Positions 1-8,682 of a stretch of DNA of 44,175 bases are shown piece by piece. Position 1 is the stretch's first letter; every line of letters starts with the position of its first letter. Below the pieces are notes generated by a model. The model was given only the letters and a program-made list of their open reading frames with translations, was not told the origin of the DNA and made no database searches. The DNA is taken from positions 1-44,175 of the forward strand of contig DATGMF010000011.1 of the NCBI GenBank assembly GCA_035293765.1, given 5' to 3'. Source of the stretch: DASRHT01 sp035293765. GTDB taxonomy: Bacteria > Chloroflexota > Ktedonobacteria > Ktedonobacterales > Ktedonobacteraceae. A program made the translations under genes and the position numbers.

Positions 1-1
1 A

Positions 2-1612
2 CCGGCGTACATGGTACCGGCGGCCTTTGTTGCGTTGGAGCGTTTACCGTTGACCACCAATGGCAAGCTGGACCGGCGCGCCTTGCCTGCACCTGAACAG
101 GGACAGGTTGCCCATCAAGGAGAGCTGATAGCGCCGCGCACCGCGACCGAGGAGCAACTGGTCGCGATCTGGTCGCAGTTGCTGGGGCTGGAACAGGTCA
201 GCGTTGAGGATGATTTCTTTGTCATCGGCGGTCATTCGCTACTGGCAATGCGCCTGGCGATGCAACTACGGGAACGGTTCTCGATAGAGTTTTCGCTGCG
301 AAACGTCTTTGAGGCTTCAACGTTGGCAGGCATGGCCCGAATGGTTGATGAATTTCTGGCCGGAAATATAACGAGCGCCACAGTTAGCGATGAGCGAGCC
401 TGGTATGAGGATGCCGTACTTGATCCTGCTATCGGAGCCGGTGATTTGCAACTCTCAGCGCATTATCAGCTAAGCTCCTGCACCGGCATTTTCCTCACGG
501 GAGCAACTGGCTTCCTGGGCGCGCACCTCCTGTTTGAACTGCTCCAGCAGACTCGGGCCACTATCTATTGTCTTGTGCGTGCTGACTCTATGGAACAGGG
601 ACGTAGAAGGTTATATCGACAACTAAACGCCTATCAGCTATGGCAGGAGACTATTGATGCAAGCAGGATCGTGCCGGTTCCCGGTGATCTGGGCTCTCCT
701 CTGTTTGGTCTTTCAGTGCAAGAGTTTTATCAACTGGCTGGGCAGGTCCAGATGATCTATCATAATGGCGCCAGCGTCAATATCGTTGCTCCTTACCCTG
801 TCCTGAGAGACGCCAACGTGCTGGGAACTCAGGAGGTGCTACGGCTGGCATGTACAGCGTCGCTCAAGCCTGTTCATTATGTCTCTACCATTTCTGTCCT
901 TGCCACTTCCGACACTGATGAGGAGACGCTCATAGGTGAGCAGGTCTCTTTAGACGCACAGCGAGAATATATGATGACCGGCTACGCTCAGAGTAAATGG
1001 AACGCGGAAAAATTAGTCCAGCAAGCCCTTGAACGCGGCATTCCAGTTTGCATCTATCGACCTGGAAGGATCAGTGGTCACACCAGCACTGGAGTCTGGA
1101 ACCCTGATGATTACCTGTGTCGCATCATAAGAGGGTGCATTCAGCTAGGCTGCGTGCCTGATGTTAAGGAATATATTGATATGACCCCGGTTGATTACCT
1201 GAGTCAGGCGATTGTGCATCTCTCGCAGCATGCAGCCATTCCGGGGAAGGTATTCCATCTCTTCAACCCCGTTCCGGCCACTCTGACTGAGCTTGTCGCA
1301 TATGCGCGCTCTTTCGGCTACCAACTGGAGCGTCCCCCGTATAATGAATGGAGGGCGCGCGTGCAGCAAGCGATCCAGGAGATGCCGGAACACGCGTTTG
1401 CTCCCATCCTCACGTTCTTCCCAGAGACACAGACCTCTGAGGAAGAAAGCACAACTGGCTTGCACACAATGTTTATGGCGACAAATACGCGCGCAGGGCT
1501 GGCAGATATGACGCCGTATCCGTCTATTAATGAACAACTAATACACGTCTATCTGTCGTTCTTACTACAGAAAGGTCTCCTTCCATCTCCATCACTTATC
1601 GGCCATGAGTAA
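2..1612 (+). CDS. NRPS terminal portion: end of A domain, T domain, thioester reductase (5' partial)
   Basis: The reading frame is open from the window edge, so the gene starts upstream. The first ~30 residues are the end of an adenylation domain (A10-type LPLTTNGKLDRRALP). A carrier (T) domain follows, with the phosphopantetheine site DDFFVIGGHSLLAMRL near residues 70-85. The rest is a thioester reductase (R) domain: the NAD(P)H-binding GATGFLG motif near residue 167 and the SDR-type catalytic pair in GYAQSKW near residue 327. R domains release a carrier-bound peptide as an aldehyde or alcohol using NADPH. The stop overlaps the first possible ATG of the next synthetase gene by 8 nt, which implies one operon and coupled translation. 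It is odd that a release domain lies upstream of further elongation genes. Domain calls are confident; the product and its place in the assembly order are inference. Confidence 0.93.
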   Translation, partial: PAYMVPAAFVALERLPLTTNGKLDRRALPAPEQGQVAHQGELIAPRTATEEQLVAIWSQLLGLEQVSVEDDFFVIGGHSLLAMRLAMQLRERFSIEFSLRNVFEASTLAGMARMVDEFLAGNITSATVSDERAWYEDAVLDPAIGAGDLQLSAHYQLSSCTGIFLTGATGFLGAHLLFELLQQTRATIYCLVRADSMEQGRRRLYRQLNAYQLWQETIDASRIVPVPGDLGSPLFGLSVQEFYQLAGQVQMIYHNGASVNIVAPYPVLRDANVLGTQEVLRLACTASLKPVHYVSTISVLATSDTDEETLIGEQVSLDAQREYMMTGYAQSKWNAEKLVQQALERGIPVCIYRPGRISGHTSTGVWNPDDYLCRIIRGCIQLGCVPDVKEYIDMTPVDYLSQAIVHLSQHAAIPGKVFHLFNPVPATLTELVAYARSFGYQLERPPYNEWRARVQQAIQEMPEHAFAPILTFFPETQTSEEESTTGLHTMFMATNTRAGLADMTPYPSINEQLIHVYLSFLLQKGLLPSPSLIGHE

Positions 1613-4600
1613 AGGAATGGGGGAATATAAGGAACGTTGTGCATTGTTAGCGATGCGGAAAATGTCGGGGCGAGAATCAGCTATGTACTCAAAACAAGAG
1701 TTTCATAAGAGAAGGGAAGGGCTTTCCGCGCACAAAAAGGAACTCCTGGCACAGCGGCTGCAACGCAGAAGCAGCCAGGAGGATGACCGGCAAGCCATTC
1801 CCAAACGCGCGGGGGAAAATATTCTGCCGCTCTCTTTTGCTCAGCGGCGTCTCTGGTTCCTGCAACAGCTCGAACCAGAGAATCCTGTCTATAATGAGAC
1901 GCTAGCGTTACGCCTGACGGGCCGACTCAACCGGGAGATCTTGCAGTTGGTGTTGCATGAAATAGCGCGTCGCCACGAAATCTTGCGCACAACGTTTACG
2001 ATGGTGGACGGAGATGTTCAGCAGGTGATCCATTCTCCAGACAACTGTAATATAACGCTCTCACAGGTCGAGTGCTCAGATATGCCCGTGGCGCAGCGTG
2101 AAAGTGTGGTGTTAAACTGGATGCAGCAGCAGACACAGCAGACATTTACGATGACAGATAATGTGCTCTGGAAAGCAACGCTGCTGCATTTGAGCTCGGA
2201 AGAACATATTTTGTTTATCGTCCTGCATCATATTATTTGTGATAGCTGGTCGCTTGGCCTCTTTATGCACGATCTCGCCGCCATATATCCTGCACTATCT
2301 CAAGGTCGGCTCGACCCGTTGCCAGAGCCGATAATCCAGTATGGAGATTATCTTCTCTGGCAACGCCAGCACTTTGCAGGAAATACGCTTGAAACGCTGC
2401 TGTCTTACTGGAAAAAGCACCTTGCAGACTCTCCAGCTCTTTTAGAACTCCCCATCGATCATCCACGTCAACCGAGGGCAGGGTACCAGGCTCAACGCCT
2501 GCCATTCCAGTTTTCGGCAGCTCAGACGCATGATATTCATATAGCCATAAAGCAGGAAGGCATCACCCTGTTTATGTTGCTGCTGACTGCGCTGGCTATT
2601 ACCTTAGCGCGTTATAGTCGCCAGGATGAGGTCGTGATTGGTACGCCGGTTGCCGGACGTACAACTCCCGAGCTAGAGGCGGTTTTTGGTCTGTTTGTGA
2701 ATATGCTCGCTCTGCGCATTAATCTGACGGGTAACCCTACATTGCACGCAATAATGCAGCAGGTACGCGCGGTTGCGTTAGCGGCTTACGTCCATCAAGA
2801 CATGCCATTCGAGAAACTTGTTGAAGAGATGCATGTGCAACGGCTCCAGGGACAAAGTCCGTTTTTTCAGGTTGTACTGGACTTGCAGCATAGCTCTTTG
2901 CAACAGGCGGCAGAGGCTATCAAGGAAGTGGACGGCATACACATTGCACCCATTCCTATCTGGAATGATCGGGCAAAATTCGACCTGACATTTGTGCTCA
3001 ATGAGCATGAACAGGGGCTTGATGGACAACTTATCTATAATAGCGATCTTTGGGATGCAAGCAGCATGCAGCAATTGCTAGCACACTGGCAACGTATCAT
3101 CCAGGCACTGCTTACCGGGCCCGAACAACGCCTTAGCCAGGTGTCCATGCTTAGCGAGATTGAGCGTGTCGAGTTGCTGATGCGGTGGAATAAGCCGCTC
3201 CACCCTCTCTATGCGCAGACTATTCCCCTGCTTTTTGAAACTCAGGTAGCTCGCACTCCAGAGAGTATCGCGCTGGTATCACAAGATGCAGCGTTAACTT
3301 ATCTTGAACTGAATCGCCGTGCTAATCAGCTCGCTCGTTACCTGCGTCAGCAAGGTGTGTCGCCAGGGACGCCCGTCGGAACTCATCTGGAACGCTCGCC
3401 AGCACTGGTCACTGCTCTGCTGGCTATCTTAAAAGTTGGAGGAATATACGTACCCCTTGATCCCGCTGATCCTCCAGAACGTCTATCGTTTCTTTTGCAG
3501 GACTGTGCAATAGCTATTTTACTGACGCAAAAAGAGCTTTATCCACAGCTTCCCAATGATAGCGCAATGGCCCTTGTCATCGATGCGGAAGCTTTCACCC
3601 GGGAGCTGGCCTTACAATGTGATGAAAATCTGACCTGGCAACCCGATCAGCAATTGCTGGCGTATATTATTTATACCTCTGGTACCACTGGCAAGCCAAA
3701 GGGGGTGTACGTAACTCAGCGAGCAGCGGCCAACCATCTGCTGACCATGCAAAAAACGTTTGGCACCTGTCAGGGAGAGCGCGTTCTCCTCTTTGCGACA
3801 TCGGCCTTCGATGTTTCGCTTGAGCAGACGCTTACTCCCCTTATCAGCGGCGCTACACTCGTGCTCAAAGATACGGATCTTTGGCATAGCCATGACTTGA
3901 CGCGGCAAATTGCAGCTATGGCGCTGACGGTGGTGAACCTACCAACGGCATACTGGCATCAGTGGGTTGGTGATATGATCGCCCTCGATGCGTATGACGA
4001 GCCGCTCACTACGCTCAAACTGGTGATTGCTGGTGGCGATAAAGTGGTGCCGGAAATGATGCGACTCTGGTTCCAGATGCCAGCGTCAGCCCGAGTTCGT
4101 CTCCTCAACGCCTATGGTCCAACCGAGGCAACAATTACCACTTCTGTTTTTGCCGTTACGGCTCAGCCGCCCGATGAGTCGTCGCTTACCAGTATACCCA
4201 TTGGTTCGCCTTTACCAAACAGAACTTATTATGTGCTGGATAATTATGACGAACCAGTCCCTCCTGGCGTCATCGGAGAGCTTTACATCGGCGGCCCGCT
4301 GCTCGCCTGTGGCTATTTACATCGGCCAGCTCTCACGGCGGAGCATTTCGTGCCCGATCCGTTCGGAGGCGAGCCAGGCGCGCGACTCTATCGTACCGGC
4401 GATCTCGTGCGCGCTCACCACAACGGTAATCTGGAAGTGCTGGGGCGCGCCGATTTGCAGGTAAAAATACGTGGCTTTCGTATCGAACTGGGAGAGATCG
4501 AAGCTGCCCTGACTGAACATCCCCGGGTACGTGAAGCTGTGGTTGTTGCCAGAGCTGGACAACAGGAAAAATATCTGATGGCCTATGTGGTGCCCACTTG

Positions 4601-7600
4601 TAAAAGCACTCTTGATGTGGTAAAATTATATCAGTATCTGGTAGGGCGCCTGCCATACTATATGATACCAGCTCACATCGTTCCTCTAGATGCGTTGCCG
4701 CTTACACCTAATGGTAAGCTAGATCGTCAGACACTTACTCACCTGGCTCACGATGATTTCTCTATGGTACAAACTACCTATATAGCTCCACAAACGCCAA
4801 TGGAAGTTGCCCTCGCCGCAATCTGGTGCGACCTGCTCTCTGTGCCACAGATCGGTCGCCACGATAATTTTTTCACTTCGGGCGGTCATTCGCTACTGGC
4901 GATCCGGCTTGTTTCGCGCATCCTTCAGATGTTGCATATCAATTGCCCGCTATCGGCTGTTTTCGAATGTCCGACTCTGGCGACTCTGGCCGAATACCTG
5001 CTGCAATGTCGGGAGGAGGAGGGACAGGAAATGCTTGCATCCATTCTTGAAAACGACCACAACAGAAGTACTGAACAGGAGATTAGCCTGCCGCTCTCAT
5101 TTCATCAGCAGCGCCTCTGGTTCCTTGATCAACTTCAGCCAGGCAGTGAACAGTACAATCTTTCCGTTGCGGTTCGTCTGGGTGGACCGCTCGATATTGC
5201 TGCGCTGGAACGCAGTCTGAATGCACTGATCGAACGCCACGAAAGTTTGCGTACCACTTTCATCGCGCAAGAAGAGCCCCGACAAGTTGTTTTGCCAACA
5301 TTAACAATTACGCTCAAGCAGCAGGATCTACAACAATACCAGGATGCTCGCGAAATCCAGGCTCAACAGCTTCTTCAGGCGGAAGCCCGCCGGCCATTTA
5401 AGTTGGCTGAGGCGCCGCTTTTACGCGTGCTGCTGCTGCAAATGCAAGCGCGGGAGTATATTCTCCTCCTGACAATGCATCATATTATCTGTGATGGCTG
5501 GTCCATTGGCATTCTTTTTGAAGAGTTGCTGACGCTCTATACAGCCTTTTCCCGTGGAGAATCATCACCGCTGACGCCGCTCAATGTGCAGTACAGGCAT
5601 TATGCCAGGTGGCAACGTCTCTGGTTGCAAGGTGAGCGATTTGAACAGCAGCTCGCCTATTGGCAGCGGCAATTGCAGAACGCTCCGCCTCTCCTTGCCC
5701 TTCCCACCGATTATCCGCGAACGGCCAGTACTGAGCTCGCCGGTTCGCAGCAGTCAATAGTATTGGCACGCGAACTTGTTGATCAGCTTCAGGCTTTGAG
5801 TCAGAGCGAGCATGTTACGCTCTTTGTGACTTTATTGGCAGCCATCAAGCTTCTGCTCTACCGCATGAGTGGGCAAGACGATATCGTTGTCGGCGTACCT
5901 TACCTGGGCCGTCCGCGCATTGAATTTGAACAGACTGTTGGTTTATTTGCCAACATGCTCCCGTTACGCACGGATCTCTCAGGATCGCCTACCTTCAAGC
6001 AATTGCTCGCCAGAGTGCATAATGTGTCGCTGGCAGCGTTGACGCACGCGGATGTGCCTTTTGAACAGATTGTGCAGGGCCTCCATTCCGATCAACTGAG
6101 CGCTCCCACGATGAAGCGGGGAGCTACAGGCCGTGAGAACGGCGTTGTTGATCGGAATTTCAAGACCCTTCATAGAGAACCTGCTCCAGGCTACCATCCT
6201 CTGTTTCAAGTGGAGGTCGCCTTCCAGAATGACCTGCTCGACGTTCGCAACCTTTCCCGGCAGAGTCACAGTTTGCTTGATCTCACCATTCATGGTATTG
6301 AAGTCAATGTTAGCAAAGTGAAGCTGGACCTGGCATTTTCTATTGCGGAATCAGAGCAGGGATTGGCCCTGACGGTGGAGTACCGCACCGATCTTTTTAC
6401 AGAAGCAACTATCACTCGTATGTTAGGCTATCTGCGAACATTGCTTTCAGAGATCATACTCCACCCGGAGCAAGCAGTTACCCGGCTCCCTTTACTATCC
6501 AACGCTGAACGGGACCAGTTGCTAAGCGCAGCACAGCATGATGCAGCGCCATTACCGGAAGAAAACTTCTATCAGCTCTTTAGCAAGCAGGCCGAGCGAA
6601 CGCCAGAGGCTCTTGTCGTCATCTATGCCGAACAGCAGATAACGTATCGCGAGTTGGAGCAGGCCAGCCGGCAATTGGCAAGCTCTCTGAGAGCATATAA
6701 CATCGGGCCGGAGGCCATTGTGGCGCTCCTCGCCGAACGCAGCGCCAATTTCCTGATTGCCATCCTGGCATTGTTTCGATTGGGAGCAGCCTATTTGCCT
6801 CTGGACCCACGCGCTCCCTCTCAGCGCCAGCAGCAGCTTATCGCGCAGAGCCGGGCCGCGCTACTGCTGGTCGATCACAAACATGCAGCAAGCCTCGCAA
6901 CCGAGACGGTGGCGCGGCAAATCCTGCCGCCGGTAATTGCGATTGAAGCTCTTCTTGCCCAATCTCAACAGCAGCCAGAAGCTCACCTGTTAGTCAGGAT
7001 TTCATATAGTCAAAATCACCTGGCCTATGTGATTTACACCTCAGGCTCGACGGGCGTGCCCAAAGGGGCAATGATTGAGCAGCGAGGCATGCTTAACCAC
7101 CTCTATGCGAAAATTGCCGATCTGAGCCTTACTGAGCGCGATATAGTGGCGCAGACCGCGTCCCAGTGTTTTGATATTTCGGTCTGGCAATTGCTCGCGC
7201 CTCTGCTGGTCGGGGGATGTGTGCATATCATTGCCGACGAAACTGCTCACGACCCCACACGGCTGTTGCAGCACATACAACAAAACGAGATTACCGTCCT
7301 TGAAACGGTGCCATCGCTATTGCGTGCTATGCTGGATGAGCTTGTGCAGGGTCGGCAGCAGCAATCGTACCTTTCCTCCTTGCGCTGGCTCCTGCTCACA
7401 GGAGAGGCGCTGCGGGCCGATCTTGGCCTGCAATGGCGCCTGCTCTATCCACATATGCAGGTGATGAACGCTTATGGTCCAACCGAGTGCTCGGATGATG
7501 TGACGCATTATGTGTTGCCAGCTCTTTTGCAGCAGGGGCTTACTACTGTGCCAATTGGCCGCGCCATTGCTAACATGCAGGTGTATGTATTAGATCACGA

Positions 7601-8558
7601 AATGCAGCCGGTTCCCCCGGGCGTGATAGGCGAAGTATATTGCGGGGGCGTCGGCGTTGGACGCGGCTACCTGTACGATCCGCGCCGTACCGCCGAATGC
7701 TACCTCCCGCATCCCTTCGTAGGGACCTCCCACGATGAAGCGGGGAGCTACAGCGCGTCCTCGGGCGATGTATCGCCTTCCCCCGCATCCTGCCAACCTG
7801 GTGCGCGGCTCTATAAAACGGGCGATCTTGCTCGCATCCTGCCTGATGGCAGCCTTGAATATTGCGGTCGTGTCGATCAACAGGTCAAAATACGAGGCTT
7901 TCGTATCGAACCAGGTGAGGTTGAAAAAATATTGAGACAACAACAGGTTGTACGCGAGGCTGTTGTGACGAGTAAGCTATCTCAGAACAATGATGCCTCT
8001 CTTGTGGCTTACATTGTGCCCCAGCCTCAGCAGCAGCTTGAGATTGATAAGCTGATCCATATCCTCAAAGAGCAGTTGCCTGCGTATATGCTCCCCTCTC
8101 ACTTTGTCCAACTACCCGGTTTGCCGCTTAACGCGAACGGTAAGATCGATTATGCTGCGCTGCCAGAACCTGAGCGCGGTCAGCAGCGGGAAAACGACGT
8201 TTTTATCGCTCCTCGTTCCGCCACCGAACAGGTCATTGCTCGCATCTGGGCGGGGGCGCTTGAGCTAGATCCAGCTCAGTTAGGCATTCATGAGAGCTTT
8301 TTCTCTTTAGGAGGGCACTCACTGCTGGCGACGCGCGTGATGGCACGGCTGCGCAGCATCTTTTCTGCTGACCTTTCCTTACGCAGTTTTTTCGAACACC
8401 CCACCATTGCTGAATTTGCGCAATTTCTATTGACGCATGAAACAAAACCTGGGCACACTGAGAAAATCGCTCGCACGTTCCAGCGCATCGAAGGTATGAC
8501 GGAAAACGAATTTCATCAGCTATTACAAAGCAAAAGGAATGCCTTTCCGAGCGACTGA
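1605..8558 (+). CDS. Dimodular nonribosomal peptide synthetase, C-A-T-C-A-T
   Basis: 2317 residues if the first ATG is used. An in-frame ATG at 1683 (MYSKQEFHKRR) is also plausible, and neither has a strong Shine-Dalgarno. Domains: C1 (LPLSFAQRRLWFL ~73; HHIICDS ~208, with the usual DG changed to DS), A1 (from ~540; YTSGTTGKPKG ~689; NAYGPTEA ~836; A10 ~1031), T1 (GGHSLLAIRL ~1094), C2 (~1162; HHIICDG ~1293), A2 (from ~1655; YTSGSTGVPKG ~1810; NAYGPTEC ~1955; A10 ~2174), T2 (GGHSLLATRV ~2234). Eye-read specificity codes (eight or nine residues plus the invariant Lys) are DVENIGAITK and DIWELTADDK. I cannot assign either; the first shares five positions with hydroxyornithine-type codes, a weak hint only. 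No epimerase domain is seen. C2 (~1501-1530) and A2 (~2039-2065) carry repeat-derived insertions. Confidence 0.95.
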   Translation: MSKGMGEYKERCALLAMRKMSGRESAMYSKQEFHKRREGLSAHKKELLAQRLQRRSSQEDDRQAIPKRAGENILPLSFAQRRLWFLQQLEPENPVYNETLALRLTGRLNREILQLVLHEIARRHEILRTTFTMVDGDVQQVIHSPDNCNITLSQVECSDMPVAQRESVVLNWMQQQTQQTFTMTDNVLWKATLLHLSSEEHILFIVLHHIICDSWSLGLFMHDLAAIYPALSQGRLDPLPEPIIQYGDYLLWQRQHFAGNTLETLLSYWKKHLADSPALLELPIDHPRQPRAGYQAQRLPFQFSAAQTHDIHIAIKQEGITLFMLLLTALAITLARYSRQDEVVIGTPVAGRTTPELEAVFGLFVNMLALRINLTGNPTLHAIMQQVRAVALAAYVHQDMPFEKLVEEMHVQRLQGQSPFFQVVLDLQHSSLQQAAEAIKEVDGIHIAPIPIWNDRAKFDLTFVLNEHEQGLDGQLIYNSDLWDASSMQQLLAHWQRIIQALLTGPEQRLSQVSMLSEIERVELLMRWNKPLHPLYAQTIPLLFETQVARTPESIALVSQDAALTYLELNRRANQLARYLRQQGVSPGTPVGTHLERSPALVTALLAILKVGGIYVPLDPADPPERLSFLLQDCAIAILLTQKELYPQLPNDSAMALVIDAEAFTRELALQCDENLTWQPDQQLLAYIIYTSGTTGKPKGVYVTQRAAANHLLTMQKTFGTCQGERVLLFATSAFDVSLEQTLTPLISGATLVLKDTDLWHSHDLTRQIAAMALTVVNLPTAYWHQWVGDMIALDAYDEPLTTLKLVIAGGDKVVPEMMRLWFQMPASARVRLLNAYGPTEATITTSVFAVTAQPPDESSLTSIPIGSPLPNRTYYVLDNYDEPVPPGVIGELYIGGPLLACGYLHRPALTAEHFVPDPFGGEPGARLYRTGDLVRAHHNGNLEVLGRADLQVKIRGFRIELGEIEAALTEHPRVREAVVVARAGQQEKYLMAYVVPTCKSTLDVVKLYQYLVGRLPYYMIPAHIVPLDALPLTPNGKLDRQTLTHLAHDDFSMVQTTYIAPQTPMEVALAAIWCDLLSVPQIGRHDNFFTSGGHSLLAIRLVSRILQMLHINCPLSAVFECPTLATLAEYLLQCREEEGQEMLASILENDHNRSTEQEISLPLSFHQQRLWFLDQLQPGSEQYNLSVAVRLGGPLDIAALERSLNALIERHESLRTTFIAQEEPRQVVLPTLTITLKQQDLQQYQDAREIQAQQLLQAEARRPFKLAEAPLLRVLLLQMQAREYILLLTMHHIICDGWSIGILFEELLTLYTAFSRGESSPLTPLNVQYRHYARWQRLWLQGERFEQQLAYWQRQLQNAPPLLALPTDYPRTASTELAGSQQSIVLARELVDQLQALSQSEHVTLFVTLLAAIKLLLYRMSGQDDIVVGVPYLGRPRIEFEQTVGLFANMLPLRTDLSGSPTFKQLLARVHNVSLAALTHADVPFEQIVQGLHSDQLSAPTMKRGATGRENGVVDRNFKTLHREPAPGYHPLFQVEVAFQNDLLDVRNLSRQSHSLLDLTIHGIEVNVSKVKLDLAFSIAESEQGLALTVEYRTDLFTEATITRMLGYLRTLLSEIILHPEQAVTRLPLLSNAERDQLLSAAQHDAAPLPEENFYQLFSKQAERTPEALVVIYAEQQITYRELEQASRQLASSLRAYNIGPEAIVALLAERSANFLIAILALFRLGAAYLPLDPRAPSQRQQQLIAQSRAALLLVDHKHAASLATETVARQILPPVIAIEALLAQSQQQPEAHLLVRISYSQNHLAYVIYTSGSTGVPKGAMIEQRGMLNHLYAKIADLSLTERDIVAQTASQCFDISVWQLLAPLLVGGCVHIIADETAHDPTRLLQHIQQNEITVLETVPSLLRAMLDELVQGRQQQSYLSSLRWLLLTGEALRADLGLQWRLLYPHMQVMNAYGPTECSDDVTHYVLPALLQQGLTTVPIGRAIANMQVYVLDHEMQPVPPGVIGEVYCGGVGVGRGYLYDPRRTAECYLPHPFVGTSHDEAGSYSASSGDVSPSPASCQPGARLYKTGDLARILPDGSLEYCGRVDQQVKIRGFRIEPGEVEKILRQQQVVREAVVTSKLSQNNDASLVAYIVPQPQQQLEIDKLIHILKEQLPAYMLPSHFVQLPGLPLNANGKIDYAALPEPERGQQRENDVFIAPRSATEQVIARIWAGALELDPAQLGIHESFFSLGGHSLLATRVMARLRSIFSADLSLRSFFEHPTIAEFAQFLLTHETKPGHTEKIARTFQRIEGMTENEFHQLLQSKRNAFPSD
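6104..6127 (+). repeat. 24-bp dispersed repeat, copy 1 (inside C domain)
   Basis: Contains TCCCACGATGAAGCGGGG followed by AGCTAC. Here it is read in a frame giving PTMKRGAT and sits at the start of an extra ~30-residue segment interrupting the usual C-domain path just before the PLFQV motif. Confidence 0.85.
7719..7760 (+). repeat. 24-bp dispersed repeat, copy 2, with GTAGGGACC leader (inside A domain)
   Basis: GTAGGGACC at 7719-7727 is followed by an exact copy of the 24-bp unit at 7728-7751, then GCGCGTCC. Here the unit is read as SHDEAGSY, a different frame from copy 1. It lies between adenylation motifs A6 and A7 of the second module of this synthetase. Confidence 0.85.
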
Positions 8559-8661
8559 GCGGAGCTAGACGCTTCCGTTCCGAGGGTCTGAGCGAAGCTA
8601 GCCGCGGGAGCAGCGTTGACCCTCGGAATAGCAGGGCCGGTAGCGGCGTTGTCGCTCGGAA
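8545..8661. repeat. Nested direct/inverted repeat between two NRPS genes
   Basis: TTCCGAGCGAC (8545-8555) pairs with GTCGCTCGGAA (8651-8661). Inside it TTCCGAGGGTC (8578-8588) pairs with GACCCTCGGAA (8618-8628). The two left arms are also direct repeats with a 33-bp period (both followed by TGAGCG and AGCTAG). The outer arm overlaps the 3' end and stop of the upstream synthetase gene. The structure fills most of the spacer before the next synthetase. Confidence 0.8.
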
Positions 8662-8682
8662 TAGAAAGGAACTCGTAAGGAT

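Noticed and set aside
1145..1537. Long minus-strand open frames opposite the NRPS genes
   Set aside because: They are mirror frames of well-supported coding sequence, with no ribosome sites and no family resemblance.
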